A stretch of 64,000 nucleotides of DNA from Flavipsychrobacter sp. (GCA_021155965.1 JAJNBJ010000005.1:62001-126000); one strand, 5' to 3'. Numbered from the stretch's first letter, positions 26,168 to 35,222 are shown. Program-made: numbers and translations. Notes: generated by a model from the sequence alone, not told the origin.

Positions 26168-27163
26168 ATGGTAAAAATCGCCAATATACAACTCGGGGAG
26201 TTCCCGCTCCTGCTCGCACCCATGGAAGACGTGAGCGATCCGCCCTTCCGTGCCGTGTGCAAGGAGAACGGTGCCGACCTCATGTACACCGAGTTCATCT
26301 CCTCCGAGGGCCTTATCCGCGATGCCATTAAAAGCCGCCAGAAACTGGACATTTTTGATTACGAAAAGCCCATAGGCATCCAGATATTCGGCGGCGATGA
26401 GGATGCCATGGCCATGAGCGCCAAAATAGTGGACGCCACCAACCCCGACCTGCTCGATATCAACTTCGGCTGCCCGGTGAAGAAGGTGGTATGCAAGGGT
26501 GCCGGCGCTGCAGTGCTGAAAGACGTAGACCTGATGGTGCGCCTCACCAGTGCCTGTATCAAATCAACCAAACTGCCCGTAACGGTGAAGACCCGCCTCG
26601 GCTGGAACGAAGAGACCAAGAACATAGAAGAAGTAGCCGAGCGCCTGCAAGACATAGGCGTGGCAGCCCTCTCCATACACGGCCGTACTCGCTCCCAGCT
26701 CTATAAAGGCGATGCCGACTGGACCCTCATTGCCAAAGTAAAGAACAACCCGCGCATCAAAATACCCATCTTCGGAAACGGAGACATTGATACCCCTGAA
26801 AAGGCATTGGAGTACAAGAACCGCTACGGCGTGGATGGCATCATGATAGGCCGTGCTGCTATTGGCTACCCATGGATCTTCCGCGAGATAAAGCACTACC
26901 TCAATACCGGCGAGATACTCCCCCCGCCCACTATTGCCGAAAGGATACAGGCTTGCCGCAAGCACCTGCAGGGCTCGGTAAGCTGGAAAGGGCAGAAACT
27001 CGGCATCCTCGAGATGCGCCGCCACTACGCCAGCTACCTCAAAGGCCTCTCGCACGTAAAAGAATACCGTAACCGCCTCGTCACCACCGATCATCTCCCC
27101 GAGATAGAGTCCATTCTCCTCGAAGTAGAAGAACATTACTCCCGTGAACTGCAGCCGGCATAA
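26168..27163 (+). CDS. dusB: tRNA-dihydrouridine synthase
   Basis: An FMN enzyme that reduces uridine to dihydrouridine in tRNA D-loops. The ATG at 26168 begins MVKIANIQLG, giving 331 aa. Upstream in-frame codons are rejected because they cross the promoter and the leader hairpin. LLAPMEDVSDPPFR, DINFGCPVKKVVCKGAGAA with the active-site Cys near residue 101, VKTRLGW, SIHGRTRSQLYKGDADW and IPIFGNGDI match the DusB/NifR3 group. It stands alone, followed by 269 bases before the rhomboid gene. Confidence 0.93.
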   Translation: MVKIANIQLGEFPLLLAPMEDVSDPPFRAVCKENGADLMYTEFISSEGLIRDAIKSRQKLDIFDYEKPIGIQIFGGDEDAMAMSAKIVDATNPDLLDINFGCPVKKVVCKGAGAAVLKDVDLMVRLTSACIKSTKLPVTVKTRLGWNEETKNIEEVAERLQDIGVAALSIHGRTRSQLYKGDADWTLIAKVKNNPRIKIPIFGNGDIDTPEKALEYKNRYGVDGIMIGRAAIGYPWIFREIKHYLNTGEILPPPTIAERIQACRKHLQGSVSWKGQKLGILEMRRHYASYLKGLSHVKEYRNRLVTTDHLPEIESILLEVEEHYSRELQPA

Positions 27164-27432
27164 TTCCAATAGCCATCTTCAAATATAACTCGCCGGTCAT
27201 TGCGAGCCGCAAAAAGCAATACAGCTCAGCAACGTACTTGGTTAATGCGGCGAAGCAACCTCACGAAACACTCTTCTTTTTTAAGTGCCTCCTTATCACC
27301 TTTGTTGATCTACCATCGCTCTCCGCTCCACGCTCTCCGCTCTCGCTCTCACCTTACTATCATCTTTCCCGATCCATACTTCAGCATATCTGATATTGCC
27401 GTAGCATCCCGCCACCATACCTTTACCTCTTT

Positions 27433-28470
27433 ATGCAGTGGACGACTGAACAGGGATATACCGAAGAGCTGACGATGCACAGTGCCAACACGGCACAATA
27501 CATGATGGCTGCACAAACTGCCATTGTCCGACTGCAATGGCACATAACAGCCATCACCGCAAATTCCATCACCTGCCTCATACCCGGTTACGACTACCCC
27601 GCCACCGGCGAACAGATAACCATAACCGTGAACGAAAAAACAGCCACACTGCACAGCGCACCCACAGGCAACTACACCGGCGACGCACAGCACAGGCAAA
27701 ACGCGGGTCTGTATAAACAGGCAGTAGCGCAAGTAATAGAAGAGCAGGAAAAAGCCAACCGCAACCTGCACCCCATGCACCGCGAAAAATATGGCGCGCT
27801 GCTCATCTCCAAAAGCTACCTCGTAACACCACTTATTGTTTATGCCAATGTACTCGTGTTCATCCTCATGGTGCTGGCGGGCATTTCGCCCATCACCCCC
27901 ACAGCACAAAGCCTTTTCGAATGGGGCGGCAACTCCAGGCAGGCGGTGGCACATGGCGAATGGTGGCGGCTCATCACCTACATATTCCTGCACGGTGGGT
28001 TTATGCACCTGTTCATGAACACCTTTGCACTGCTCTATATAGGCATGTACCTGGAGCCGTTGCTGGGCCGCTTCCGCTTTGCAGCGGCATACCTGCTCAC
28101 AGGTGTTTGCGCAGGGCTGCTCAGCATCACTATACATACTGCCAGTGTTGGCGTGGGCGCATCGGGTGCTATATTTGGTATGTATGGTGTGTTCCTCTCC
28201 ATGCTCACCACCAGCCACATCACCCGCACGCTGCGCAAAACAATGCTCCGCAGCCTCCTCTTCTTCATCGTGCTCAACCTGCTGTACGGCCTGCAGGGCA
28301 ACACCGACAATGCCGCCCACATAGGCGGCCTGCTTAGTGGTGTTGCTATGGGCTACATTTACTATCCCGGCATAGCCGCCAAAGCCCCGCTCCGCAGCCA
28401 GTTGCGCACCACTGCTATTATTGCGGCAGGGGTTATACTGCTGGCAGTGATAGTGGTAAAGCTGGGTTAG
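27433..28470 (+). CDS. rhomboid-family intramembrane serine protease
   Basis: A 345-aa membrane protein. Residues 1-130 form a soluble N-terminal domain of unknown role; the rhomboid core covers about 135-330 with six helices. HGGFMHLFMN (after W-R-x3-Y), the catalytic GASGAIFG Ser, and the catalytic His in NAAHIGGLLSG are all present, so activity is likely. The substrate is unknown. A start at 27475 (MHSANT) is also possible. The last 15 residues are hydrophobic and look like an extra membrane helix, giving a 6+1 topology. Confidence 0.9.
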   Translation: MQWTTEQGYTEELTMHSANTAQYMMAAQTAIVRLQWHITAITANSITCLIPGYDYPATGEQITITVNEKTATLHSAPTGNYTGDAQHRQNAGLYKQAVAQVIEEQEKANRNLHPMHREKYGALLISKSYLVTPLIVYANVLVFILMVLAGISPITPTAQSLFEWGGNSRQAVAHGEWWRLITYIFLHGGFMHLFMNTFALLYIGMYLEPLLGRFRFAAAYLLTGVCAGLLSITIHTASVGVGASGAIFGMYGVFLSMLTTSHITRTLRKTMLRSLLFFIVLNLLYGLQGNTDNAAHIGGLLSGVAMGYIYYPGIAAKAPLRSQLRTTAIIAAGVILLAVIVVKLG

Positions 28471-28999
28471 GGTGATTGCCCATTTTGAACAAAAATAACC
28501 TGCACATTTTTTCCATTTTTTTTGTAACAACACATCTATGTATAAGTTGTTGACACAACGCATGAACTGCATTTATTTTTGCGCACTATTTGCGCACCTG
28601 TTGCACACTTTACCATTGATAATCAATAGCGCCATTTTATGCCATTACTAACCAAATTTCAAAGAACTTTCAAATTTCACAAACTCGCTGCATCCATAAG
28701 CTGCTGCGGGAGTGATTGAAATAAAATTAGGAAATGGGCGTGTTGCGAAAAAATTTAAAAACCATGACGGTACTGTTTCTGTACCTTGACGGTACTGTTT
28801 CAGTACCGTCAAGGAAAATTTAACATTCGCGTGTATTGCTTGCGGGATAATGGTTTGGGTGGATTTATGCAATACAATTATGCATAAATTGCTAGTGGTA
28901 AAATCGGTGCTGTTTTGAGGCTGTAATTCGCAAGCCGAAAAGACTTGCAACATGATTAGACACAAGTGGAAAACACTTGCGCCAAATAGGGATTAGATT
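28471..28999. other. 529-base gene-poor border of the KAP locus
   Basis: AT-rich DNA between the rhomboid and KAP genes. It holds two direct copies of TTTGCGCAC 11 bases apart (about 28577-28597), and the 22-nt tandem units with a perfect palindrome described separately (28765-28814). An open frame on the minus strand at 28648-28965 has no domain signal and spans the palindrome, so it is not called. Part of this DNA probably arrived with the KAP gene. Confidence 0.55.
28765..28814. repeat. two 22-nt tandem units ending in a 14-bp perfect palindrome
   Basis: TGACGGTACTGTTT is repeated at 28765-28778 and 28787-28800. The second copy continues into its own reverse complement, making a 14-bp perfect stem (28784-28797 with 28801-28814) with a TTT loop. 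A GGTAC/GTACC stem also fits the first unit. It is a candidate regulator site, REP-like element or bidirectional terminator beyond the KAP gene. Confidence 0.75.
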
Positions 29000-31900
29000 T
29001 TAGTATGCAACTACAAGTTCGAATATTTCTAGCAAAAAGAAATAGTCTTTTTTAAATACCAGTTCACCCTCTACTTCAATTTTATTCTCATTTCCGTCTT
29101 TATAAACTTCAGCTTTGGCCCTCGAAATTTCAATGGAGTCACACAATAGGGTGTATTTTAACAATAATTTCATCAATATTTCTATTCCTTTTTCGTGCTG
29201 CCATATATTTAGGCGATTAATTGAAGTATAAAAATTCGAAAGTAAGTTTTTACTAAGTAAATATCGGTAGTAAAAAATCCGAATGCTCCTTGGGGTAGCA
29301 TTTTCAAAAAGGCCTATCGTTTTTCTAAGATACTTTAATTCAAAATGACTCAACTTTTCAATCTTATTTTGATTCACTACTCTTTTATTTAAAGAGGCTT
29401 GTATCCTAGCTCCGGATGTAACGTTACCTTTAGAATCCTGTATAGCCAAATCATCATCAATATTTCCGAAATGCTCTAACGCAAGATCAAAAACCTCACC
29501 GGTTTGTTCCAACGGATTTTCTTGTTCAAAATAGGCTTTCCAGCGATCTACGAAAGACTCCTCGTGCATCATGTTTTCGATAATTGTTTCAGGTATTGCA
29601 TTTTTAAAGTTCTCTTTAATTCTTTCTTTTCTTTCTATTGCTTCAAGTTCATCAAATGTTTCTTGAAGAATATCATTTCGCAATAATTCATTCAAAAACT
29701 CTTCCTTTTGAGAAGTGGATAAATCACCCAATTTTATTGCTGAAATAAACAGCTTGTCTAGGTATTCTGAAATTAACCCGTGTAGATATTTTTCTTTCTC
29801 GTTGTCTTTTTTGTCAAGAGATTTTTGCAACGAACTATACTTAATTTTTATGGCATTTTTCAGCACCCGTTCATCAATTGCAGTAATAATAATAACACGT
29901 CGGCAAATATCTTCATTCTCAAGCATTATTCTTAAAGCATCAATATTTTGTAATATTTTTTCTTCACTACAACGATCGATATCCTCGACAATCAAAATAA
30001 TCTTCTCTTTACCAAGCTTTTTTTCCGGTATCCATGTACAGATAAGGTTAACTAGCTCGGTTTGAATATCAGCCTGTATTCCCATTTTCTCTTTAAACGA
30101 AACATATGTACCATATGTTTTGATAATATCTTTTGCTTTTGTTGATAATTGTTCCTTTAATTTTAAAATAGCTTTGATGCCAAACGCTAAAAGGATAGGC
30201 ACAGCAGGTAATAAAATTTTGGATTCCTTCTGCATGTATATTATTAAGCTGGAAACAATAGCTGATAGTAATAATAAACCGACGCTAACAAAAGGAGTTA
30301 GGCCAGTTCGTTTATAATTTAGAAAAATCAATTTACGGTAATACGCTATTAAATTTTTTAATGTCTTTTTGTTACCCAAATATTTTTCGGCAAATATTTC
30401 ATATAAATAGGCCCATGATGCTGGTGTATCTTGATACTTCCATGCGTGATACTCTATATGAGTATATGCAATATCCTCTTTCTTCTTTAAGTTGTTCCAT
30501 AGTTCATTGATGAAAAAAGTTTTTCCTCTTCCCCATTTACCAAAAATCCCAATCATTTGCCCTTTTTCGTTTGGCAAATCATGGATAATTTCTGCTAAAT
30601 CGCGGCTTAATTGACAAACTCCCATTACAGGATTTAGCTGTTTGTTTGGGTATGTGATTTGTGTTTTATAAGAATGAACATCCTCAAGATTTATTTTTTT
30701 ATTAAGCAGTTCTTTTTCTGAATCCTTATTTTGCGTATTGTCGGTTACATTTCCTTTGTTTTGCCACTGATTTAGATACTCAACTATAAAGTCCTGCAAA
30801 CCTGTATAATTTCTGTATCGTAGATAAATTTGTTCTCCTCTAATAGTCAGTGATGCTTCATTAGGGCCAGAGGACATGCCATTAGATAGTTTGCCAGTTT
30901 GTGAGATTAACTCGAATACCTTTGCTAATTCGGGGGCCGAAATATCTGGTAGTAAGCGTTGAAGCAGTTTCGTGCTTATCGAATTTATTTCACCGGTTTG
31001 GGTAATAATGTTTCGTATCGCAAAGATTACTTTGTCAAAAAATGTTAGCCATCGAGAATTGCTATCGACATGCCAAATTCCATAGAGCGTTATCCTTCCA
31101 CTATATGTTAATAAAGGGTTTATATTCTGCAGAGTAAAGTCGTTTGGGAATTCGTCCCACATAGTCGCGAATAATTTTTCTGCCTCATATTCTTCATTGT
31201 CATTGAATTTTTTATAAATTATTTCAAGCCATTTCCTCTCATTATCATTTACATTTATGGTCGGGAGATTATATACAGGATATTTGCCTTCTTTATCCCC
31301 TCTATTGTTCCAGTCATTTTGTATTGCTTTAATGAGTTTTGGTCTATTCGAAATAATTCTAAAATCAAATAGGCATTTATGGTATTGGTTTAGCCTAGGT
31401 CTGCTAGCAATTCCACTATCATCTACCAACGCGATGTAAACGAAATTATGTTTTTGTTTTTCTGTCGATGTATGTGCTTCAATTGCAATGTCCAAAATTG
31501 AACCAAATGTATTATCAGAATCAGATGGGGCACTCTTTAAAAAAATAGTATAGTCACATTCTCTGTATATGCCCGTTTTCGAACCGTATATTGATGAACC
31601 TAAATCGTCTTCGTTTATTTTGTCAAAATTGCTTAGCGAAAACCCGTAGAACAGTAATAGTTTCCCTAACTCTGCTGCATAATATGAATCAATATCTAGT
31701 GAAAAAGTATAAACCCTAGGCGTTTCAGGGCTTATAATACGAACTGGTTCAATGGATTTTTCGTCTTTATCTAAGTTTTCGGCTAATGAAATACCTTTTT
31801 CAGTCAGTTTAAATGATGAAAATTCGTCTAAAATTTTTATTAATCCTTTTGATGTTAACCCATCAACAATACGAACATACTCATCCCTAGTCTCTGCATA

Positions 31901-32269
31901 TGCTGATTGATAATTTTCAAAGTCTAACTTGAAAGTTTTATACTCGCCTCCTCCATTACGATAATACTTTAGAACAAAGTAATTTATTTTATCACCAAAA
32001 TTTTTAGGGTATTTTCCAAGTCTAGTGACTTGTGATAGTAAGTTAGCAGTCAATATTGCATTGGCATCAATATCCCATTCATTATTGAATAACATCCCCC
32101 TCAATACCCAATTATTTCTTAATTTATGTGGCGCTTGGCCCCACCCAACTATTGCTATTTTTAGAGTATATCCATAGTTATTGTATGTAATAGAATATTG
32201 TTCATAGTTAGGAGTTCTTGCGAAATCTTCTACTTCTACATCTGTTATATAGCATTTTTGTGTTGACAT
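29000..32269 (-). CDS. KAP-family P-loop NTPase with TIR-like N-terminal region
   Basis: A 1089-aa protein. The KAP NTPase half has Walker A GKWGRGKTFF near residue 575 and Walker B IILIVEDIDRC near 757. Between them are two hydrophobic helices (about 655-678 and 682-700), the hallmark insertion of KAP proteins, which places the NTPase at the inner membrane. Residues 86-165 look like a winged helix (VDGLTSKGLIKIL, FKLTEKGISLAENL). Residues 185-320 follow a TIR-like pattern (YGFSLSNFDKINEDDLGSSIYG, then CDYTIFLKS, then DIAIEAHT with a possible catalytic Glu). The gene stands alone, is visibly richer in A+T than its neighbours and uses many AT-ending codons, suggesting horizontal transfer. A defence role is an inference from KAP and TIR precedent. 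Confidence 0.8.
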   Translation of the reverse strand: MSTQKCYITDVEVEDFARTPNYEQYSITYNNYGYTLKIAIVGWGQAPHKLRNNWVLRGMLFNNEWDIDANAILTANLLSQVTRLGKYPKNFGDKINYFVLKYYRNGGGEYKTFKLDFENYQSAYAETRDEYVRIVDGLTSKGLIKILDEFSSFKLTEKGISLAENLDKDEKSIEPVRIISPETPRVYTFSLDIDSYYAAELGKLLLFYGFSLSNFDKINEDDLGSSIYGSKTGIYRECDYTIFLKSAPSDSDNTFGSILDIAIEAHTSTEKQKHNFVYIALVDDSGIASRPRLNQYHKCLFDFRIISNRPKLIKAIQNDWNNRGDKEGKYPVYNLPTINVNDNERKWLEIIYKKFNDNEEYEAEKLFATMWDEFPNDFTLQNINPLLTYSGRITLYGIWHVDSNSRWLTFFDKVIFAIRNIITQTGEINSISTKLLQRLLPDISAPELAKVFELISQTGKLSNGMSSGPNEASLTIRGEQIYLRYRNYTGLQDFIVEYLNQWQNKGNVTDNTQNKDSEKELLNKKINLEDVHSYKTQITYPNKQLNPVMGVCQLSRDLAEIIHDLPNEKGQMIGIFGKWGRGKTFFINELWNNLKKKEDIAYTHIEYHAWKYQDTPASWAYLYEIFAEKYLGNKKTLKNLIAYYRKLIFLNYKRTGLTPFVSVGLLLLSAIVSSLIIYMQKESKILLPAVPILLAFGIKAILKLKEQLSTKAKDIIKTYGTYVSFKEKMGIQADIQTELVNLICTWIPEKKLGKEKIILIVEDIDRCSEEKILQNIDALRIMLENEDICRRVIIITAIDERVLKNAIKIKYSSLQKSLDKKDNEKEKYLHGLISEYLDKLFISAIKLGDLSTSQKEEFLNELLRNDILQETFDELEAIERKERIKENFKNAIPETIIENMMHEESFVDRWKAYFEQENPLEQTGEVFDLALEHFGNIDDDLAIQDSKGNVTSGARIQASLNKRVVNQNKIEKLSHFELKYLRKTIGLFENATPRSIRIFYYRYLLSKNLLSNFYTSINRLNIWQHEKGIEILMKLLLKYTLLCDSIEISRAKAEVYKDGNENKIEVEGELVFKKDYFFLLEIFELVVAY

Positions 32270-32447
32270 GACGATGGAATATTATTTAAAATTAAAAAAA
32301 TTACTGTATCATCTTTAGGTTATTTTAATTATTTGCAGCCACAATGGGAGTAAGAAAGCAGTGGGGAAGATGTTGTAACCAGCAAGCTATCTGCGATCCT
32401 TGAAGCACTTCGAATGAGCCTCACAAAAAAACCTTTACTTTGCCCCA

Positions 32448-32948
32448 ATGACCCGCATCGGCCTCATATCAGATACCCACAGCTACCTCGATGATGCAGT
32501 GTTCAAACACTTCGAACACTGCGATGAGATATGGCATGCCGGCGATTTTGGCACCATGGAAGTAGCCGATAAACTGAAAGCCTTCAAACCCCTCAAAGGC
32601 GTTTGGGGCAATATAGACGGCCCGGATATAAGGCATGCCTACCCCGAAACCCTCCGCTGGAAGTGTGAAGAAGTAGAGGTACTGATGACACATATTGGCG
32701 GCTACCCCGGCAGGTATGCACCTCAGGCAAAAAAAGAATTGCAGGCACACCCGCCGCAGTTGTTCATCTGCGGCCACTCACACATCCTGAAAGTGATGTA
32801 CGATGATAAGCTGAAATGCCTCCACATGAACCCCGGCGCAGCCGGTATAGCAGGCTGGCACAAAGTGCGTACGCTGCTCAGGTTTGTAATAGATGGTAAG
32901 GATATTAAGCAACTGGAGGTGATAGAAACGCCGAAGAAAATTAGCTGA
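32448..32948 (+). CDS. YfcE/MJ0936-type metallophosphoesterase
   Basis: A small calcineurin-like phosphodiesterase, 166 aa, with the family metal-binding series in order: IGLISDTHSYLD (D-x-H), WHAGDFG (GD), GVWGNIDG (GN-D in place of GNCD), TH in LMTHIGG, and FICGHSH (GHxH). Substrates of this group include cyclic and aryl phosphodiesters; the physiological one is unknown. The stop codon lies inside the first copy of the ATTAGCTGAT repeat, so the last residues (IS) are encoded by repeat DNA. It borders the AT-rich KAP locus. Confidence 0.9.
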   Translation: MTRIGLISDTHSYLDDAVFKHFEHCDEIWHAGDFGTMEVADKLKAFKPLKGVWGNIDGPDIRHAYPETLRWKCEEVEVLMTHIGGYPGRYAPQAKKELQAHPPQLFICGHSHILKVMYDDKLKCLHMNPGAAGIAGWHKVRTLLRFVIDGKDIKQLEVIETPKKIS

Positions 32949-33080
32949 TTAGCTGATGTGATGATTAGCTGATCGTCTATTAGATAATATGATGATTGGA
33001 TAATTAGCTGATTGTGTTTCGGGGAAATTAGATAATATTGGGGCATTAGCTAATGAGCTAATCATCAAATCAGCTAATCA
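32940..33080. repeat. ATTAGCTGAT inverted repeat between the phosphoesterase and truA
   Basis: The left block around 32946-32973 (GATTAGCTGATGTGATGATT then AGCTGAT) reappears inverted in 33050-33076 with two differences, around a centre of about 75 bases containing more degenerate TTAGATAAT units. The repeat begins inside the phosphoesterase stop codon region. Confidence 0.75.
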
Positions 33081-33087
33081 AACATTT

Positions 33088-33831
33088 ATGCCAAGATTTG
33101 TATTAGAGGTAATGTATGATGGAACTAAGTTCAACGGGTCGCAGATACAGGGCGAACAGCCCACGGTGCAACTGGAGCTGAACAAGGCGCTATCCACCCT
33201 CTTCCGCTCCACGCTCTCTACCTACGGCGCCAGCCGCACCGATGAAGGTGTGCATGCCCTCAGCAACTTTTATCACTTCGATGCCGAAGCATTTGATTTT
33301 GACCTTGTCTATAAATGCAACGCCATATTACCTGAAAGTCTTTCTGTAAAAAAACTATACAAAGCAGCAGATGATTTCAACGCCCGCTTCGATGCCATAA
33401 GCCGCCGGTACCGGTACCGCATCTATGCAAAGAAAAACCCTTTCCTTGCCAACAGGGCTTTTCACTTCCCCTACAAACTAAACCATGATATACTCAACGA
33501 AACAGCCGCCATCATAAAAGAATACGAGCATTTCGAATCCTTCTCCAAACGCAATTCCCAGTCAAAGACCTTCATCTGCAAGATCAAAGACTCCCACTGG
33601 GAACAGCATGGCGAAGAACTGCACTATGTAGTAGAAGCCAACCGTTTTTTGCGGGGCATGGTTCGCGGCCTGGTAGGCACCCAGGTATACATAGCACGGG
33701 GCAAGGGCACCATAGCCGATTTCAGGAAAATAATAGAAGCGAAGGACTGCACCGAAGCCTACTTTGATGTGCCCGGCCATGGCCTGTACCTTGAAGAGAT
33801 AACGTATAAAGAAGGAGTATTGATTAGCTGA
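33088..33831 (+). CDS. truA: tRNA pseudouridine(38-40) synthase
   Basis: Converts U38-U40 of many tRNAs to pseudouridine. It is 247 aa, standard length. YDGTKFNGSQIQ, the catalytic Asp in GASRTDEGVHAL (near residue 51), RRYRYRIY and FLRGMVRGLVGT are typical. As with the phosphoesterase, the final two residues and stop (ATT AGC TGA) lie within the start of a downstream ATTAGCTGAT repeat. The gene is thus framed on both sides by copies of the same element. Confidence 0.96.
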   Translation: MPRFVLEVMYDGTKFNGSQIQGEQPTVQLELNKALSTLFRSTLSTYGASRTDEGVHALSNFYHFDAEAFDFDLVYKCNAILPESLSVKKLYKAADDFNARFDAISRRYRYRIYAKKNPFLANRAFHFPYKLNHDILNETAAIIKEYEHFESFSKRNSQSKTFICKIKDSHWEQHGEELHYVVEANRFLRGMVRGLVGTQVYIARGKGTIADFRKIIEAKDCTEAYFDVPGHGLYLEEITYKEGVLIS

Positions 33832-33965
33832 TTAGCTGATATGATGATTAGCTGATGGCACTAATATAATTAGCTAATGTGATGATTAGCTGATAATTTG
33901 AATAATGTGAAGTAATGAAAATGTGAGTAATCAGCTAATTAGCTAATCATCACATTAGCTAATTA
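33822..33965. repeat. ATTAGCTGAT repeat cluster after truA
   Basis: It contains two direct copies of about 26 bases (33831-33856 and 33870-33895) and one inverted copy (about 33930-33962). All are close relatives of the element at 32940-33080. It begins at the truA stop codon and ends just before the TPM gene stop at 33970. Confidence 0.75.
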
Positions 33966-33969
33966 AAAC

Positions 33970-34764
33970 TTACCAGTCGCCGCTGGCGCCGCCACCGCCG
34001 AAGTCGCCGCCGCCAAAACCACCGAAGCCGCCGCCTCCGCCGCCGCCCCAGCCGCCACCGCCGCTACGGCCGCCGCCCAGTAAATTACCCAGCAGCATGC
34101 CGGTTGCAATATCGCCAAAGCCACGGCCACTCATATAGTTGCCACCACCTCCGCCACCGCCCCTGAACATTTTAGCGATGAAGATGATGACAACGATAAT
34201 AATGATGATCGCTGTCATTGGGATGCGCTTATTCTTCTCATGCTGGTCTGCCTTATACTCGCCTTTCGTTGCAGCTATAACTGCATCAGCCGCTTTGGAG
34301 AACCCCTGGAAATAAAATTTAGCTTTAAAGGAAGGCACCATCTCATTACGGATGATACGGCCACACTGCAGGTCGGTGAGCGCACCTTCCAGGCCTTTGC
34401 CCACAGATATGTTTATCTTCTGTTCTTCCAGCGAAGCCAGTATGACCACGCCGTTATTCCTGCCACTTTTACCAACACCCCATTCCTTGCCCAGCCTGGT
34501 GGCATAGTCTGCCACATCAAAACTGCCCAGCGACTTAATCGTTACAATAGTTATCTGGTTGGAAGTTAGCTTTTCGAACTCCTGCAGCTTTATCTCCAGT
34601 TGTATCTGCTCGTCCCGCGACATCATTCCTGCAAGGTCGTTCACCAGCCTTGGCGGGTGCGGCTTATCAGGAAATATCTTATCCTCGCCAAAAGCATACA
34701 GTCCCGTAAACAATAACAGGGTAAGTGCAATAAAGCGGAAACTGTTTGCCATGGTTCTTATCAT
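33970..34764 (-). CDS. TPM-domain (YgcG-like) membrane protein with glycine-rich tail
   Basis: A 264-aa protein: signal peptide (LLLFTGLYAFG), TPM domain at about residues 35-175 (LVNDLAGMMSRDEQ, QITIVTIKSL, YATRLGKEWGVGKSGRNNGVVILAS, NISVGKGLEGALTD), one membrane helix near 185-200 (MTAIIIIIVVIIFIAK), and a tail dominated by Gly, Ser and Trp. The TPM domain faces outward. In photosynthetic organisms relatives help photosystem repair; in bacteria the LemA/TPM set is associated with envelope stress and DNA uptake, but the function is not settled. It overlaps the second TPM gene by four bases and closes the lemA-TPM-TPM operon. Confidence 0.9.
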   Translation of the reverse strand: MIRTMANSFRFIALTLLLFTGLYAFGEDKIFPDKPHPPRLVNDLAGMMSRDEQIQLEIKLQEFEKLTSNQITIVTIKSLGSFDVADYATRLGKEWGVGKSGRNNGVVILASLEEQKINISVGKGLEGALTDLQCGRIIRNEMVPSFKAKFYFQGFSKAADAVIAATKGEYKADQHEKNKRIPMTAIIIIIVVIIFIAKMFRGGGGGGGNYMSGRGFGDIATGMLLGNLLGGGRSGGGGWGGGGGGGFGGFGGGDFGGGGASGDW

Positions 34765-35219
34765 TTCCCAAAAACTATTTCGTCAGGCAATTCATTCTTA
34801 TTTATCGATGGATCGTACGGGAAATTTATGGCCAGTGCTGTACCCAATTCGGCAATACAATTACATAACCCTTCTGTTATCTCGTTCTGCTTCAGGTGTG
34901 CAGAAAGCTTCTGCGCAGCTTTTTCCCAAAATGCCGCACCGCCTGCTTTCTCATAGATCACCTTATCGCCAAACAGGGCAAACTGCCTGTCTTCCAGCGC
35001 CAGGTATATAATGATGGCATTACGCTCAACAGTTTTCTCCATACCCAGGTTAGTGAATATCTCTTTGGCACGCTCTATGGCATCCACATATTTGCAATGT
35101 GGCTCCATATACACCCGCAGCTCACCACTTGTTTTGCTCTCAGCTTCTTTTATAGCGGCAACTATCCGCTGCTGCGATGCCTGGTCAAGCAGTGACTTTT
35201 TCCTGGAGAATGAGAACAT
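34761..35219 (-). CDS. TPM-domain protein
   Basis: A 152-aa protein with a TPM domain but no signal peptide or membrane helix; it begins with a basic stretch (FSFSRKKSLLDQASQQ). AAIKEAESKTSGELRVY, RNAIIIYLALEDRQFALFGD and EGLCNCIAELG mark the domain. It sits between lemA and the glycine-rich TPM gene, three bases after lemA and overlapping the next by four, so all three are one transcript. The lack of an export signal is typical of the second TPM paralogue of such operons in Bacteroidota. Role unknown. Confidence 0.88.
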   Translation of the reverse strand: MFSFSRKKSLLDQASQQRIVAAIKEAESKTSGELRVYMEPHCKYVDAIERAKEIFTNLGMEKTVERNAIIIYLALEDRQFALFGDKVIYEKAGGAAFWEKAAQKLSAHLKQNEITEGLCNCIAELGTALAINFPYDPSINKNELPDEIVFGK

Positions 35220-35222
35220 GTG

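Noticed and set aside
27349-28572. A 407-codon open frame on the minus strand opposite the rhomboid gene
   Set aside because: Its composition (many His, Cys, Gln) is what the antisense of a GC-biased coding frame gives, and the rhomboid frame has complete catalytic motifs.
28648-28965. Minus-strand frame of 105 codons between the rhomboid and KAP genes
   Set aside because: It spans the perfect palindrome at 28784-28814, has no domain, and its composition matches non-coding AT-rich DNA.
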